From: Holophagaceae bacterium UBA1801
GTDB lineage: Bacteria; Acidobacteriota; Holophagae; Holophagales; Holophagaceae
Length of the DNA: 21,999 nucleotides
Direction: 5' to 3'
Assembly: GCA_002319925.1 (NCBI GenBank)
Contig: DCFP01000114.1
Coordinates: 1 to 21,999, forward strand
The notes beneath the pieces were generated by a model. It saw only the letters and a list, made by a program, of their open reading frames with translations, was not told where the DNA came from and ran no database searches. Below are positions 1 through 7,672 of this stretch, one piece after another (position 1 is the first letter of the stretch; each line of letters begins with the position of its first letter). A program made the translations under genes and the position numbers.

Positions 1-414
1 GAGACCACCACCGGCGGCAACGCCCTCAAGTTCTACGCCTCGGTCCGCCTGGACGTCCGCAGCATCCAGAGCATCAAGGGCAACACCGGCGATCCACTGG
101 TGGCCGCCAAGGACGAAGACTCCTCCGTCACCGGCAAGAAGACCAAGGTGAAGGTGGTCAAGAACAAGGTCGCCCCACCCCTCAAGGTGGCCACCTTCGA
201 CATCATGTATGGCGAAGGCATCAGCCGCACCAGCGAGCTGGTAGAACTGGGCACCCAGCTGGAAATCATCCAGAAGAGCGGCTCCTGGTACTCCTACAAG
301 GACAGCCGACTGGGCCAGGGAAGCGAGAACGTGAAGACCCTCCTGAAGGACAATCCGGAGCTGGCGGACGAAATCGAAACTCAAATCCGTGAAAAATTGG
401 GACTTAAAGCTTAA
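1..414 (+). CDS. recA: RecA recombinase, C-terminal part (5' end outside window)
   Basis: Frame 1 is open from the first base to TAA at 412-414 and gives 137 residues. It opens with TTTGGNALKFYASVRLD, the conserved RecA core segment after the L2 loop. It continues through the typical KVKVVKNKVAPP and FDIMYGEGIS stretches into the C-terminal domain with WYSYKDSRLGQGSENVKTLL. RecA is the ATP-dependent strand-exchange protein of homologous recombination and the co-protease that triggers the SOS response. The P-loop and N-terminus lie upstream of the window. The short Lys/Ala end (REKLGLKA) lacks the long acidic tail seen in E. coli RecA. The next gene is not recX, the frequent neighbour of recA. 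Identification is very secure; only the 5' end is missing. Confidence 0.98.
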   Translation, partial: ETTTGGNALKFYASVRLDVRSIQSIKGNTGDPLVAAKDEDSSVTGKKTKVKVVKNKVAPPLKVATFDIMYGEGISRTSELVELGTQLEIIQKSGSWYSYKDSRLGQGSENVKTLLKDNPELADEIETQIREKLGLKA

Positions 415-622
415 TCAACTTTCGGGAACCCTGGAGCCCCTGCGGGCATTTATCAGACCTAAGGACCTGCACCAGTCCTGGCAAGACGACTTGCTGGAGC
501 AGGGATGTTTTATCGAGCCGGACGGATCGGGGTGAGAGCTGCCCGTCCAGGATTCAGAAAACGTCCCTGCTTCTGGCAAGTCCCGTGAATGGAGCGGTCT
601 TTCCAGTTTCAGTCAGGGACAC

Positions 623-1027
623 ATGGACCCTCAACTCATTGGCGAAACTGTGGCCTATTGCGGCCTGATCTGCCATCTCTGCTTCCTGGCCTCGAAATGT
701 GATGGCTGCAGGACGGAAGGGAACCGTTGTGATCGCAACTGCTCGGATGAAGGTTGTTTCCAGAAAAATTGTTGCGAGTCCAAGCATTTCGAAGGCTGCT
801 GGCAATGCGAGCGCTTGTCGGCGTGCAAGGAGGGCATCTACCGCGATGGGTCCCAGTCCAAGATCAAGGCCTTCGCCCGGTGCATCCAGGAGGACGGGCT
901 CGATGCCTTCATCGGGTTCGTCCTAGCGAACCAAGAGCGCGGCCTCAGTGTGGAGAAAGGAAGGGACTACGACAGAAAATCCGTCGATACCGTTCTGCGG
1001 ATGCTCCGGACCGGCCTGGAGCAGTGA
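623..1027 (+). CDS. DUF3795-like cysteine-rich protein
   Basis: This 134-residue protein starts at ATG 623, preceded by a plausible AGGGA ribosome site about 5 nt upstream. Its N-terminal two thirds carry 14 cysteines, beginning with CGLICHLC (residues 13-20) and CDGC (26-29), then Cys36, 40, 45, 50, 51, 59, 62, 68 and 87. This spacing matches the DUF3795 family, small proteins whose cysteines are presumed to bind zinc or an iron-sulfur cluster; the biochemical role is unknown. The C-terminal 45 residues are helical and charged with no further cysteine. There is no signal peptide, so it should be cytoplasmic. It lies 208 nt after recA and 45 nt before the VOC gene on the same strand, so the two small genes may be cotranscribed. 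The family call comes from motif memory, not a search. Confidence 0.8.
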   Translation: MDPQLIGETVAYCGLICHLCFLASKCDGCRTEGNRCDRNCSDEGCFQKNCCESKHFEGCWQCERLSACKEGIYRDGSQSKIKAFARCIQEDGLDAFIGFVLANQERGLSVEKGRDYDRKSVDTVLRMLRTGLEQ

Positions 1028-1072
1028 TCTCGAGAATCGCGCCAAGCCTTGCTTTCATCCCGGAGGGCTGAA

Positions 1073-1465
1073 ATGAGATTCAACATGGTGGGGATCTTCG
1101 TTGAGAACCTGGAGGTGATGGTCTCTTTCTACCGGGATGTCCTCGGGTTGGAAGTGGACTGGGATGGCGTGGACCCCTACGCGGAATTTCGCCATGAAGG
1201 CATCCGCTTCTCCATGTTCACCCGCGCCCTCCTGCCTGGACTTCTTGGACAGACACCCTCCTATCCAGCCGGACTCAATGGCTCCTTTGAGCTGGCCATC
1301 GAGCTCCCTACCTCCGCCGAGGCCGATCGGGAATTCGCGCGGATCGTCCAGGCCGGTGGCCGTCTCGTTTATGAGCCCCGGGATGAGCCCTGGGGCATGC
1401 GCTCCTCGATGATCGCGGATCCCGAGGGCAATCTCATCGAGATCGGCTCACACAATCAAGGCTGA
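1073..1465 (+). CDS. VOC-fold (glyoxalase/bleomycin-resistance-like) protein
   Basis: ATG 1073 has an ideal GGAGG at 1062-1066, which decides this start over an upstream in-frame TTG at 1049. The product is 130 residues. It shows the paired beta-alpha-beta-beta-beta pattern of the vicinal oxygen chelate superfamily: an N-terminal VGIFVENLEVMVSFYRDVLG segment and the closing DPEGNLIEIGS strand, where the second Glu is the usual C-terminal metal ligand. The usual first-strand His ligand is not evident (the equivalent region reads MVGIF), so metal binding and catalysis are uncertain. Members act as glyoxalases, dioxygenases, epimerases or drug-binding proteins, and the sequence alone does not choose. 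The last 10 nt overlap the end of the convergent hemG gene. Confidence 0.85.
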   Translation: MRFNMVGIFVENLEVMVSFYRDVLGLEVDWDGVDPYAEFRHEGIRFSMFTRALLPGLLGQTPSYPAGLNGSFELAIELPTSAEADREFARIVQAGGRLVYEPRDEPWGMRSSMIADPEGNLIEIGSHNQG

Positions 1466-2754
1466 GGATTCGCCAGCCAGGCCTCGAGTCCTTCGATGAC
1501 ATCCCGTACGCCAGGGCCGAAACGCGCGTTGCTGATCCAGTCGAGGCCCTTGGGCAGCCCCTGAACGGCTTGGCGCACGCGCCCGCGATGCCCCTTCTCC
1601 GCCCGGGGAATGGCGTTGGTGCTGATTTCCTCCTTCGCCTGACTGGGGCTGCCCAGGGCTGGGATCCAGTGCCTGAGGTTCCCTTCCGTCCAGGCCCAAT
1701 CCTTCGGCGCCTCCGGGTCCGGATCACCCCACAGCTGCGCGTCGCCGATGAAGGATCGCAGCTGCATGACACCCGCCGGTGCGCACTTCTTGTCGATCCA
1801 GGATGGCACCAAGGTCCCGAGGTAAGGTTTTCCTTCCGATGGGTGGATGAGAAAGCCGAAACCATCGTCGTAGGGAGGAAGGGGCTCATGGCGGCTGTGC
1901 CAGAGCTTCACCGAGGTGTAGGGAATGGCCCTCAAAGCCTCGGCGCTCTGCGCAGCCAAGGGGCCCAGCAGATTCGCAGCCTCGAAGGCAGGCAGGGCGA
2001 GAAGAACCTGATCAGCCTCCGCCGTGTGCCCAGGACCATAGACCTTCCACCGCCCGTCTGGCAGGTGTTCCAGGCCGAAGGCCTTCAGATTTCGCCTCAC
2101 CAGCGGAAGCCGCTCCACGAGCCGCTTCGGCAGCGAGCCCATGCCCCCCTCGGGGACCATGAGATGGCTGATGCCGCTCTTGCGGATGCCGTTGAACAGG
2201 CTTCCGTGCGATTCCCACTGCCGGAGTTTGGGAATGGCATCCACGCTCAGGCACTCGGGAGGAGCCGCGAGAATCCCCGCCACCATGGGCGGGAGCAGCT
2301 CCGCGGCCATGCCCTTCCCGGCCCGCCGCGCGATGAATTCCGCGAGCCCTTCCTCCGGCTCTGCGGGACCCACGGGCTGGAAGGGCTCCAGGAACATCCG
2401 CAGCTTGGTCCGCCAGGTCATCAGCCCCGAGGTCAGGAGACCGGCGGGATGAGCTGGCACCGGCACCAGCCGCCCGCCCTTGCCCACCCAGCGCGCCCCC
2501 TTGCCCGGGCTCTGAAGCGGCAATTCCAGGGCCTTGAAGAGCCGCTCTGCGGCCGAACCCGAACTCACCAGAATGCCCTGGGGTCCCTTCTCGAACCGCC
2601 CAGGCCTGCCGTCCAGCGTGGGCCAGGGGAGTGTCTGGACCCAGCCTCCCGGCTCCTCTGCCGCTTCCCAGACCTCCACTGCAACGCCGCGTCCGTGCAG
2701 ATGCCAGGCCGCGAGAAGTCCAGTGATGCCACCGCCGAGGATGATGGTCGCCAT
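1456..2754 (-). CDS. hemG: Protoporphyrinogen oxidase, HemY/PPOX type
   Basis: The product has 432 residues from ATG 2754-2752. It opens with a Rossmann FAD-binding motif GGGITGLLAAWHL (residues 7-19), followed by the acidic end of strand beta-2 and a GG pair (VWEAAEEPGG). A second conserved flavin-contacting region sits at the C-terminus (ARFGPGVRDVIEGLEAWLA). Length and motifs match the flavin amine-oxidase-like PPOX family, which takes six electrons from protoporphyrinogen IX to give protoporphyrin IX, normally at the membrane. The rest of the locus supports that reaction, since hemN and hemH supply the steps before and after it. It is last in the run from hemH and lies 111 nt after the radical SAM gene. 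The symbol hemG follows common annotation practice; structurally it is HemY-like, not the small flavodoxin-like E. coli HemG. A coproporphyrinogen oxidase (CgoX) role is less likely given hemN. Confidence 0.9.
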   Translation of the reverse strand: MATIILGGGITGLLAAWHLHGRGVAVEVWEAAEEPGGWVQTLPWPTLDGRPGRFEKGPQGILVSSGSAAERLFKALELPLQSPGKGARWVGKGGRLVPVPAHPAGLLTSGLMTWRTKLRMFLEPFQPVGPAEPEEGLAEFIARRAGKGMAAELLPPMVAGILAAPPECLSVDAIPKLRQWESHGSLFNGIRKSGISHLMVPEGGMGSLPKRLVERLPLVRRNLKAFGLEHLPDGRWKVYGPGHTAEADQVLLALPAFEAANLLGPLAAQSAEALRAIPYTSVKLWHSRHEPLPPYDDGFGFLIHPSEGKPYLGTLVPSWIDKKCAPAGVMQLRSFIGDAQLWGDPDPEAPKDWAWTEGNLRHWIPALGSPSQAKEEISTNAIPRAEKGHRGRVRQAVQGLPKGLDWISNARFGPGVRDVIEGLEAWLANPQP

Positions 2755-2865
2755 GGTTCAAACTTTCGCAGATGAATAGACGTTCGTGAAGCACTGGACC
2801 CCAACTAGAGATTTAATCCTGCTCCCAAGGCAGGCAGGACATAGGCCGCTTGGAGAAGATCGTTC

Positions 2866-3918
2866 CTAACACACCACTTGGGCCAGATCCGGGACCTCTT
2901 CTCTTCGAGCGAGCCTGCAGCCAGGATCCGCTTTGAATGGATCTCCAGTCATGGCCCAGGAAAGGCAGCGCAGACCACCATGGCACTCGGGTGCGTAGAG
3001 GCATCGTTCGCAGCCATGGATTTCGGGAGGCTGCCGAAGGGCTTTTAGCATGGGTGAGCACGTATATAGAGTCGTCATATCTTTTTCCATCACGCTACCG
3101 ACGGGTATCGGCATGCGACGACAGGGGCAGAGGGTACCATCGGGGAGAAGAGCAATAAGTTCATGACCGGCATTGCAGCGGTAGGGCGTGCCACCAAAGG
3201 CTCGGAACTGGAGCGCTCTGCCGGTCTGTATGCGGAAACTACGCCGCCACGACCGGTGATGCTTGCGGCGAACTTCGTGCAGTAGGTCTAGGAAGGCATC
3301 CACCTCGGTGGCATCCATGACTTCATGACGCAGGGTCGATCCGTTCTCGCCGCATGGGATCATACGATCCGTCCAGATCGTGCATGCGCCAGCGGTGCGC
3401 ACTGTTTTAGCGACGGAGGCAAACTGGCGGAAATTCGATTTCATGGCCGTGAACGAAACCGAAACCTTCAGCCCAGCCTCGTGGAGTTTGCGGATGGCTT
3501 TCACCACGCGGGCGTGATTTCCACGACCTCGGAGGGCATCGTGGGTCTCGGCATCCCCATCCAAACTCACTTGCACGAAGACCGGGCCCAGCTCTTTGAG
3601 GCGCGCCATTTCGGATTCGTCCAGCGCCAAACCCGTCGTCAACATGGCGAACTCGATCTTCCGGTCCTTGATGTGCTGGAGGAATTCCCAGATCCCTTTC
3701 GCGAGGAATGGCTCTCCGCCAGTGAGATGCAGCCTTGCTTTCACCGGTATTCTTCGGCCCGAGCTCACGGCTGCCAGCAGATCTTCGTACTGGCGGAGGA
3801 TCCCCTTCCATTGCTCCAGGCCAAGTTCCTTCACGGGAGATTTGTAGCAATGCCGGCAATCCAGCAAACATGATTCCGTCAGGTGCCATTGCAGTATCAA
3901 CTGCTTTGGTCGCGGCAT
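2866..3918 (-). CDS. Radical SAM/SPASM-domain enzyme, likely peptide-modifying
   Basis: From ATG 3918-3916 the product is 350 residues. The radical SAM cluster motif is CLLDCRHC (Cys17, 21, 24), followed by the SAM-binding GGEP at 67-70 and a partial TIM-barrel (LTTGLALD, VQVSLDG). The C-terminal half is a SPASM-type domain. It has Cys248, then DGTLCPC with Cys264 and 266, then CERC (303-306), Cys312, 318 and 334, enough for two auxiliary 4Fe-4S clusters. An in-frame TTG at 3939 directly abuts the preceding stop codon and would add seven residues. ATG is preferred because homologous enzymes usually begin a few residues before the first strand and a GAGG lies just upstream. SPASM enzymes typically modify peptides or proteins (thioether links, epimerisation, maturation of quinohemoproteins or sulfatases). 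The gene directly follows the Gly/Cys-tailed membrane protein, an attractive substrate; that pairing is inference. Cys350 ends the protein. Confidence 0.88.
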   Translation of the reverse strand: MPRPKQLILQWHLTESCLLDCRHCYKSPVKELGLEQWKGILRQYEDLLAAVSSGRRIPVKARLHLTGGEPFLAKGIWEFLQHIKDRKIEFAMLTTGLALDESEMARLKELGPVFVQVSLDGDAETHDALRGRGNHARVVKAIRKLHEAGLKVSVSFTAMKSNFRQFASVAKTVRTAGACTIWTDRMIPCGENGSTLRHEVMDATEVDAFLDLLHEVRRKHHRSWRRSFRIQTGRALQFRAFGGTPYRCNAGHELIALLPDGTLCPCRRMPIPVGSVMEKDMTTLYTCSPMLKALRQPPEIHGCERCLYAPECHGGLRCLSWAMTGDPFKADPGCRLARREEVPDLAQVVC

Positions 3919-3939
3919 TCCCTCATCGATTGCGGGCAA

Positions 3940-4947
3940 TCATCCACCCCCGCATCCACCGCAACCACCCCCGCCTCCTCCGTCGCCGCCAGAGCAGCCG
4001 CCGCCACCGTCGCTGCCCGAACCGCTGCTGAAATCCGCCATGGAGCCGCAACCCGCAGAGCAACCAGAACCCGCAGATGCGCTTCGGACGAAGCCGCGCT
4101 GGAAAGGCCCGTTGGATGAATCCCGGCCCAGGACCACCATTCCATGAAGGGCCATCAGGAGAACAATCCCCTCGACAACTTCTGGTGAAACCATTCGAGA
4201 ACGCACCCAATCCAGTTGGATCTGGCTTCGCTTGAGAAAACGCTTACCCGCGGCCGTGATCCGGATTCTCCGCCAAGGCTTCACGATAAAAAGAAACGCG
4301 ATCGGCATGACCAGGAGCGAGATCACCAGGAAGAGCACGGGTTTGTCCCGCGCGATCCCCAGACCGAGCTTGGCGAACCCCAACACGAGAAGCGGTATCA
4401 GCCCGACCAAGCTCATTTTCCAGGTCGTGAGATGGGCATCGGGCCCCTTCAAGAATCCAAGCTCTTTCAGCGCTCGATAATCTCCCTCAAGCACCTGGTC
4501 CATCGATTTTTGGACGGCCTTCAGCAGTTGGCCGGGCATCTTTGGCGTGGCACAGGCATCCAGGATCAGCCGTTCCGCTGGACTCCATGGGCGCCTGGAT
4601 CCGGGATTGGACTCCTGGGTTGCAGGCTGGCCCTTGGCAACGCTCGATGCAGTCGCTGCTGCAGGCACTGCAGAATTCGACGAAAAGTAGGTCCGTTGCT
4701 TTTTCTCTTCAATGCCCAGTGCGCCGAGTTTCCAAAGCTTGAAAGTCAACGTCCGGATCACCGCGAAAGCACCTCCCCGCAACGCTGCGAGGCGCTGGGG
4801 CCCCAGTTCGGAAGGGTCTGGATCCGGTCTTCCCGTCTTCGGCGCCGCGTCGGCAGCATACCGGATCAGCGCCATGACGGCGCCGGACAAACTCCAGAAA
4901 AGCACCAGAAACCATGGACCGGGAATCAAGGCAAGGTAGTGGAGCAT
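3940..4947 (-). CDS. TIGR04222-like membrane protein with Gly/Ser/Cys-rich tail
   Basis: ATG 4947-4945 is chosen over an upstream ATG at 4974 because AGGAG lies 7 nt before it; it begins one base after the channel gene's stop. The protein has 335 residues. Hydrophobic segments lie at about 5-28, 178-196 and 203-222, with a soluble region of about 140 residues between the first and second containing an Ala/Ser/Gln-rich linker (90-118). After residue 288 it becomes low-complexity Gly/Ser/Cys with cysteines at 296, 300, 318, 329 and 332, ending in GGGGGGCGGCGGG. This layout recalls TIGR04222 proteins, which I remember as membrane proteins with variable Gly- and often Cys-rich tails and no known function; that assignment is from memory. 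The tail resembles a substrate for radical SAM or other cysteine chemistry, or a metal-binding tail. The radical SAM gene follows within 21 nt. Confidence 0.72.
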   Translation of the reverse strand: MLHYLALIPGPWFLVLFWSLSGAVMALIRYAADAAPKTGRPDPDPSELGPQRLAALRGGAFAVIRTLTFKLWKLGALGIEEKKQRTYFSSNSAVPAAATASSVAKGQPATQESNPGSRRPWSPAERLILDACATPKMPGQLLKAVQKSMDQVLEGDYRALKELGFLKGPDAHLTTWKMSLVGLIPLLVLGFAKLGLGIARDKPVLFLVISLLVMPIAFLFIVKPWRRIRITAAGKRFLKRSQIQLDWVRSRMVSPEVVEGIVLLMALHGMVVLGRDSSNGPFQRGFVRSASAGSGCSAGCGSMADFSSGSGSDGGGGCSGGDGGGGGGCGGCGGG

Positions 4948-4948
4948 G

Positions 4949-6400
4949 TCAATCTCCTGGAACGCAGGCGGCAAGCTGGCGCAACGTCAAGGACTCGGAC
5001 ACCGGAAGATCAACCTGATCGGAATGAGTTCCATCACAGCGGCTTTCAAGCATCCACCACCCGCTTTTTGTCTCAAGGATCGCTAGAGCGCCGGAATCCA
5101 GGGCCTTCGCAAGGAAGACAGGCGCGGAAAGGGCGGAAGCGGAAAGGGCGGTGTGGATGTGGAAGTATCGCTCGACCCGCTCCGCAAAGGTTCCATCGAA
5201 AACACGGAGCACCAGGTGCACCTTCGGCCATAGGGCCCTAGCGGCCAACCCGATCTGGAGATTCAGCAGATCATCGTTGATGGCGCAAATCACGGCGTGG
5301 GCCGCCGGAAGGTTCGCGTCCTTCAGGGTTCGCTCGAGGGTGGCATCCGAAATCAGGTAAGGGATGCCAAGGGCCATCAGTTCCTTCAAGCGCGGGTTAT
5401 CTGGATCCGATTCGATGACCAGGGTATTGATGCGCATCTGGCGCAGGCATTCGGCCATGCGGAGCGCCATATGCCCAAGACCGCAAATGATCACATGATC
5501 CTTCATCCGATAGCGCCTACGCCCATTGAGCACATCGGATCGCTTCTGCACGAGCGTATTGGTGAGGATCGCGAAAAGGCCCGCTGTCAGCGTCACGCTG
5601 GCTAGCATGATGAAGATTCCAGCCAGCTTCACAATATCGGGCGAATCCCGCAGGCTGAAATCGCCATAGCCAACCGTACAAAAAGTGGTGACAACAAAAT
5701 AGAGTGACGAGAACCAAGGCATGGCCATGGCGTAGTGGAAGTAGGTCGTGGCTCCCAGGAACAACAGGACGATGGAGGCCAGGGTGGCGAAGAGGTAGCG
5801 GTCAATCACGGCATGACGAGCCGTGGTGCGGAGCAGCGTAATCGGCTGGTCCTCTGCCGAACATTCCGGCAATGCCGGCGATTCCGAACGAGCCTCTTCC
5901 ATGAGCTGAAGTATCGATATTGAACGGATGTCTGCGCCCCTCTGAATGAGCGCTAACGGCTCCCCATCATGAGAGATGGCGCGAATCACGCCGCGATGAA
6001 GAGCCGACGCGGCAAAGCACGGGGCCGCCACTTCAATAGGGCTGATCACGGAGCAATTCTCGAGTTCCCGTTCGATCTTATGGCTGAGGTTCACGTTGGA
6101 GAGTGAAATCACGAGCCGGGCCGTGGGATACAAATCTCGAATGGCCAGGGCCAGCGAAAGATTCGTATCGTCTTTGGAGGTGCAAAGCAGCACGGCACCC
6201 GCAGCCGAAATATCAAGACCCTCGAGGAATGTCTCGTCGTCCGGGGACGCAGAATGCATCGGGAACCCGGCCCAGGCAGCTTTCAATCGATCGCTGGGTT
6301 CACTCAAAGGAACAACGCAGGCATCAAGGCGTAATTTCCGTGCGAGTTCACCTAGACGAATGGAAATATGGGATTGTCCCAAAACCACGATGCGCGACAG
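4949..6400 (-). CDS. Potassium channel with flanking RCK (TrkA-N) domains
   Basis: A two-helix channel core (TM about 202-220 and 258-282) contains the selectivity filter TVGYGD near residues 242-247. A Rossmann RCK domain follows (HVIICGLGHMALRMAECL, about 302-319, with acidic beta-2 end VIESDP) and then a short TrkA-C-like segment. About 160 residues before the channel form a second RCK-like unit starting RIVVLGQSHISIRLGELA. RCK domains gate K+ channels in response to nucleotides or ions. The start is unusual. The first standard start codon is GTG 6388, but that cuts into the first strand of the N-terminal Rossmann fold. CTG 6400-6398 has GGAGG 5 nt upstream and gives SRIVVLG, so it is proposed here (483 residues). 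No ATG, GTG or TTG lies further upstream before the in-frame stop at 6485-6487. The gene is 52 nt after hemH and 1 nt before the TIGR04222-like gene. Confidence 0.85.
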   Translation of the reverse strand: MSRIVVLGQSHISIRLGELARKLRLDACVVPLSEPSDRLKAAWAGFPMHSASPDDETFLEGLDISAAGAVLLCTSKDDTNLSLALAIRDLYPTARLVISLSNVNLSHKIERELENCSVISPIEVAAPCFAASALHRGVIRAISHDGEPLALIQRGADIRSISILQLMEEARSESPALPECSAEDQPITLLRTTARHAVIDRYLFATLASIVLLFLGATTYFHYAMAMPWFSSLYFVVTTFCTVGYGDFSLRDSPDIVKLAGIFIMLASVTLTAGLFAILTNTLVQKRSDVLNGRRRYRMKDHVIICGLGHMALRMAECLRQMRINTLVIESDPDNPRLKELMALGIPYLISDATLERTLKDANLPAAHAVICAINDDLLNLQIGLAARALWPKVHLVLRVFDGTFAERVERYFHIHTALSASALSAPVFLAKALDSGALAILETKSGWWMLESRCDGTHSDQVDLPVSESLTLRQLAACVPGD

Positions 6401-6452
6401 CCGATCCTCCGCGAGGGTGTGGAAGATGGTATCACGCCTGATTAGATCCTCA

Positions 6453-7403
6453 TCAATCCCTGGATACGCTGGCCGTGATCCTCTTCACGAGACACCGTAT
6501 GAAGGCTGGATGCGTGCCCGGCGCTGGAACGCGGAGATAACCGCGAATCCCCGCACGCCTGGCCACTTCGCGGTACTGGATGTCCAGCTCGTGCAGGGTC
6601 TCGATGTGTTCGCTCACGAAACTCACCGGCATGACCACGACATCCCGTCCGGCAAGGCTCTTCAGCATGTCGTCCAGGGAGGGCTGGAGCCACTTGATGG
6701 GTCCGACCTTGCTCTGATAGGCCAGGCGGTATCCCCCGGGAATGGCTCCCAGTCTCGATTTCAGTGCCTCGATCGTGGCGTGGATTTCCCGCTCGTAGGG
6801 ATCGCCCGACTGGATCTGTTTCAGCGGCAGGCTATGGGCGCTGAACACCACCGTCGCACCTGGAGATTGAGCGAGGGTCCTGCGCAGATTCTCCTCGAGG
6901 CCATCGAGGTAGTCGGAATCCATGGCGTAATGCAGGACGCCCGGCAGCACCTGCATGCCGAGAGCCCTCGCTTCCCGTTCCAGTTCCACGAGGCTTGAAC
7001 CCGTCGTGGCCCGGCAATCGTGGGGATAGAGGCTCACGGGGAGGATGCGCTTCACGCCTTGCATGGACAACGCACGCAAAGTCCCCAGGGCACGGGGCGC
7101 GGTGTAGCGGAACACGAGCTTCACAAGTTCGTTCCGTCCCAGCGCCTGCAAGGCCTTTCGCAATGCAGCGGCCTGTGCTGCCGTCTCGCGCAGAATGGGA
7201 CTGCCTCCACCGATCTCCGCATACCGTGATTGCACCTCCTTCAACCGCGACTTCACGATGAGCCGAGCGATGATGGGTTGCAGGAAGGACGGCCCCAACT
7301 GGATGATGTCCCGGTCCGTGAAGAGATTCATCAGGAAGGGCTCCACATCCCGCACACGAAGCGGACCTCCGAGGTTCATGAGAAGGATGGCGATGTCGGA
7401 CAA
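6453..7403 (-). CDS. hemH: Ferrochelatase
   Basis: The product has 316 residues, the usual bacterial size. It begins with the family-typical LLMNLGGP. The metal-insertion site is visible as FSAHSLP (His190) and SFVSEHIETLHELD (Glu265, Glu268). It inserts ferrous iron into protoporphyrin IX to make protoheme, the last step of the pathway encoded here. The start is TTG 7403, because the next in-frame ATG (7379) would remove the strand before MNLGG, and an in-frame stop lies a short way upstream with no ATG between. The Shine-Dalgarno sequence is weak (GTGGA). The segment YPHDCRATTGS replaces the more usual YPQYS-x-TTGS. The gene heads the minus-strand run that continues into the channel, TIGR04222-like, radical SAM and hemG genes, and is divergent from the SPFH gene. 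Confidence 0.95.
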   Translation of the reverse strand: MSDIAILLMNLGGPLRVRDVEPFLMNLFTDRDIIQLGPSFLQPIIARLIVKSRLKEVQSRYAEIGGGSPILRETAAQAAALRKALQALGRNELVKLVFRYTAPRALGTLRALSMQGVKRILPVSLYPHDCRATTGSSLVELEREARALGMQVLPGVLHYAMDSDYLDGLEENLRRTLAQSPGATVVFSAHSLPLKQIQSGDPYEREIHATIEALKSRLGAIPGGYRLAYQSKVGPIKWLQPSLDDMLKSLAGRDVVVMPVSFVSEHIETLHELDIQYREVARRAGIRGYLRVPAPGTHPAFIRCLVKRITASVSRD

Positions 7404-7498
7404 AGGGTTCCACGCGAAATAGGGCTGGACAGTTCATGCCCCACTGAGAGCTTAGGCGCAGTCATCTAGGCTTTCGAGTGCGCAATATCCGGTCATGT

Positions 7499-7512
7499 CG
7501 GAACGGGTTCCG
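7499..7512. promoter_or_regulatory. Palindrome in the hemH/SPFH divergent region
   Basis: CGGAAC and GTTCCG form a perfect 6-bp inverted repeat with a 2-nt spacer. It lies in the 269-nt region between the divergent hemH and SPFH starts, 96 nt from hemH and about 160 nt from the SPFH ATG. The symmetry and position fit a dimeric regulator's operator, but no known consensus was recognised and a chance palindrome is possible. Confidence 0.25.
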
Positions 7513-7558
7513 TACAGCCTCCCAAGGTGCCTGATCGGCGATGTCTAGGGCGAATCCT

Positions 7559-7586
7559 TTGGTTTATTCATTCATCAAGTTATGGT
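7559..7586 (+). promoter_or_regulatory. Possible sigma70-type promoter for the SPFH gene
   Basis: TTGGTT at 7559-7564 and TATGGT at 7581-7586 are separated by 16 nt. They match the -35 and -10 consensus at three and four of six positions. Transcription would begin near 7593 and give a leader of about 80 nt before the ATG at 7673. The rest of 7404-7672 must also hold the hemH promoter, for which no convincing boxes were seen. Confidence 0.3.
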
Positions 7587-7672
7587 AGTCATTGCACGAT
7601 GACATTCCCTTTATGAAATACGGTGCTGTGCCGTTTTCTTACATCACCCTCATCCCCAAGGAGAGACACGAA

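Noticed and set aside
428..535. Open stretch after recA reading TLEPLRAFIRPKDLHQSW and ending at TGA 533-535
   Set aside because: It looks protein-like but has no start codon or ribosome site and is very short. It could be a gene remnant, yet nothing in the window supports one.
2821..2850. Weak inverted repeat (TCCTGC...GCAGGA) after the radical SAM gene
   Set aside because: Only six pairs, a long loop and no T-run, so it is too weak to call a terminator.
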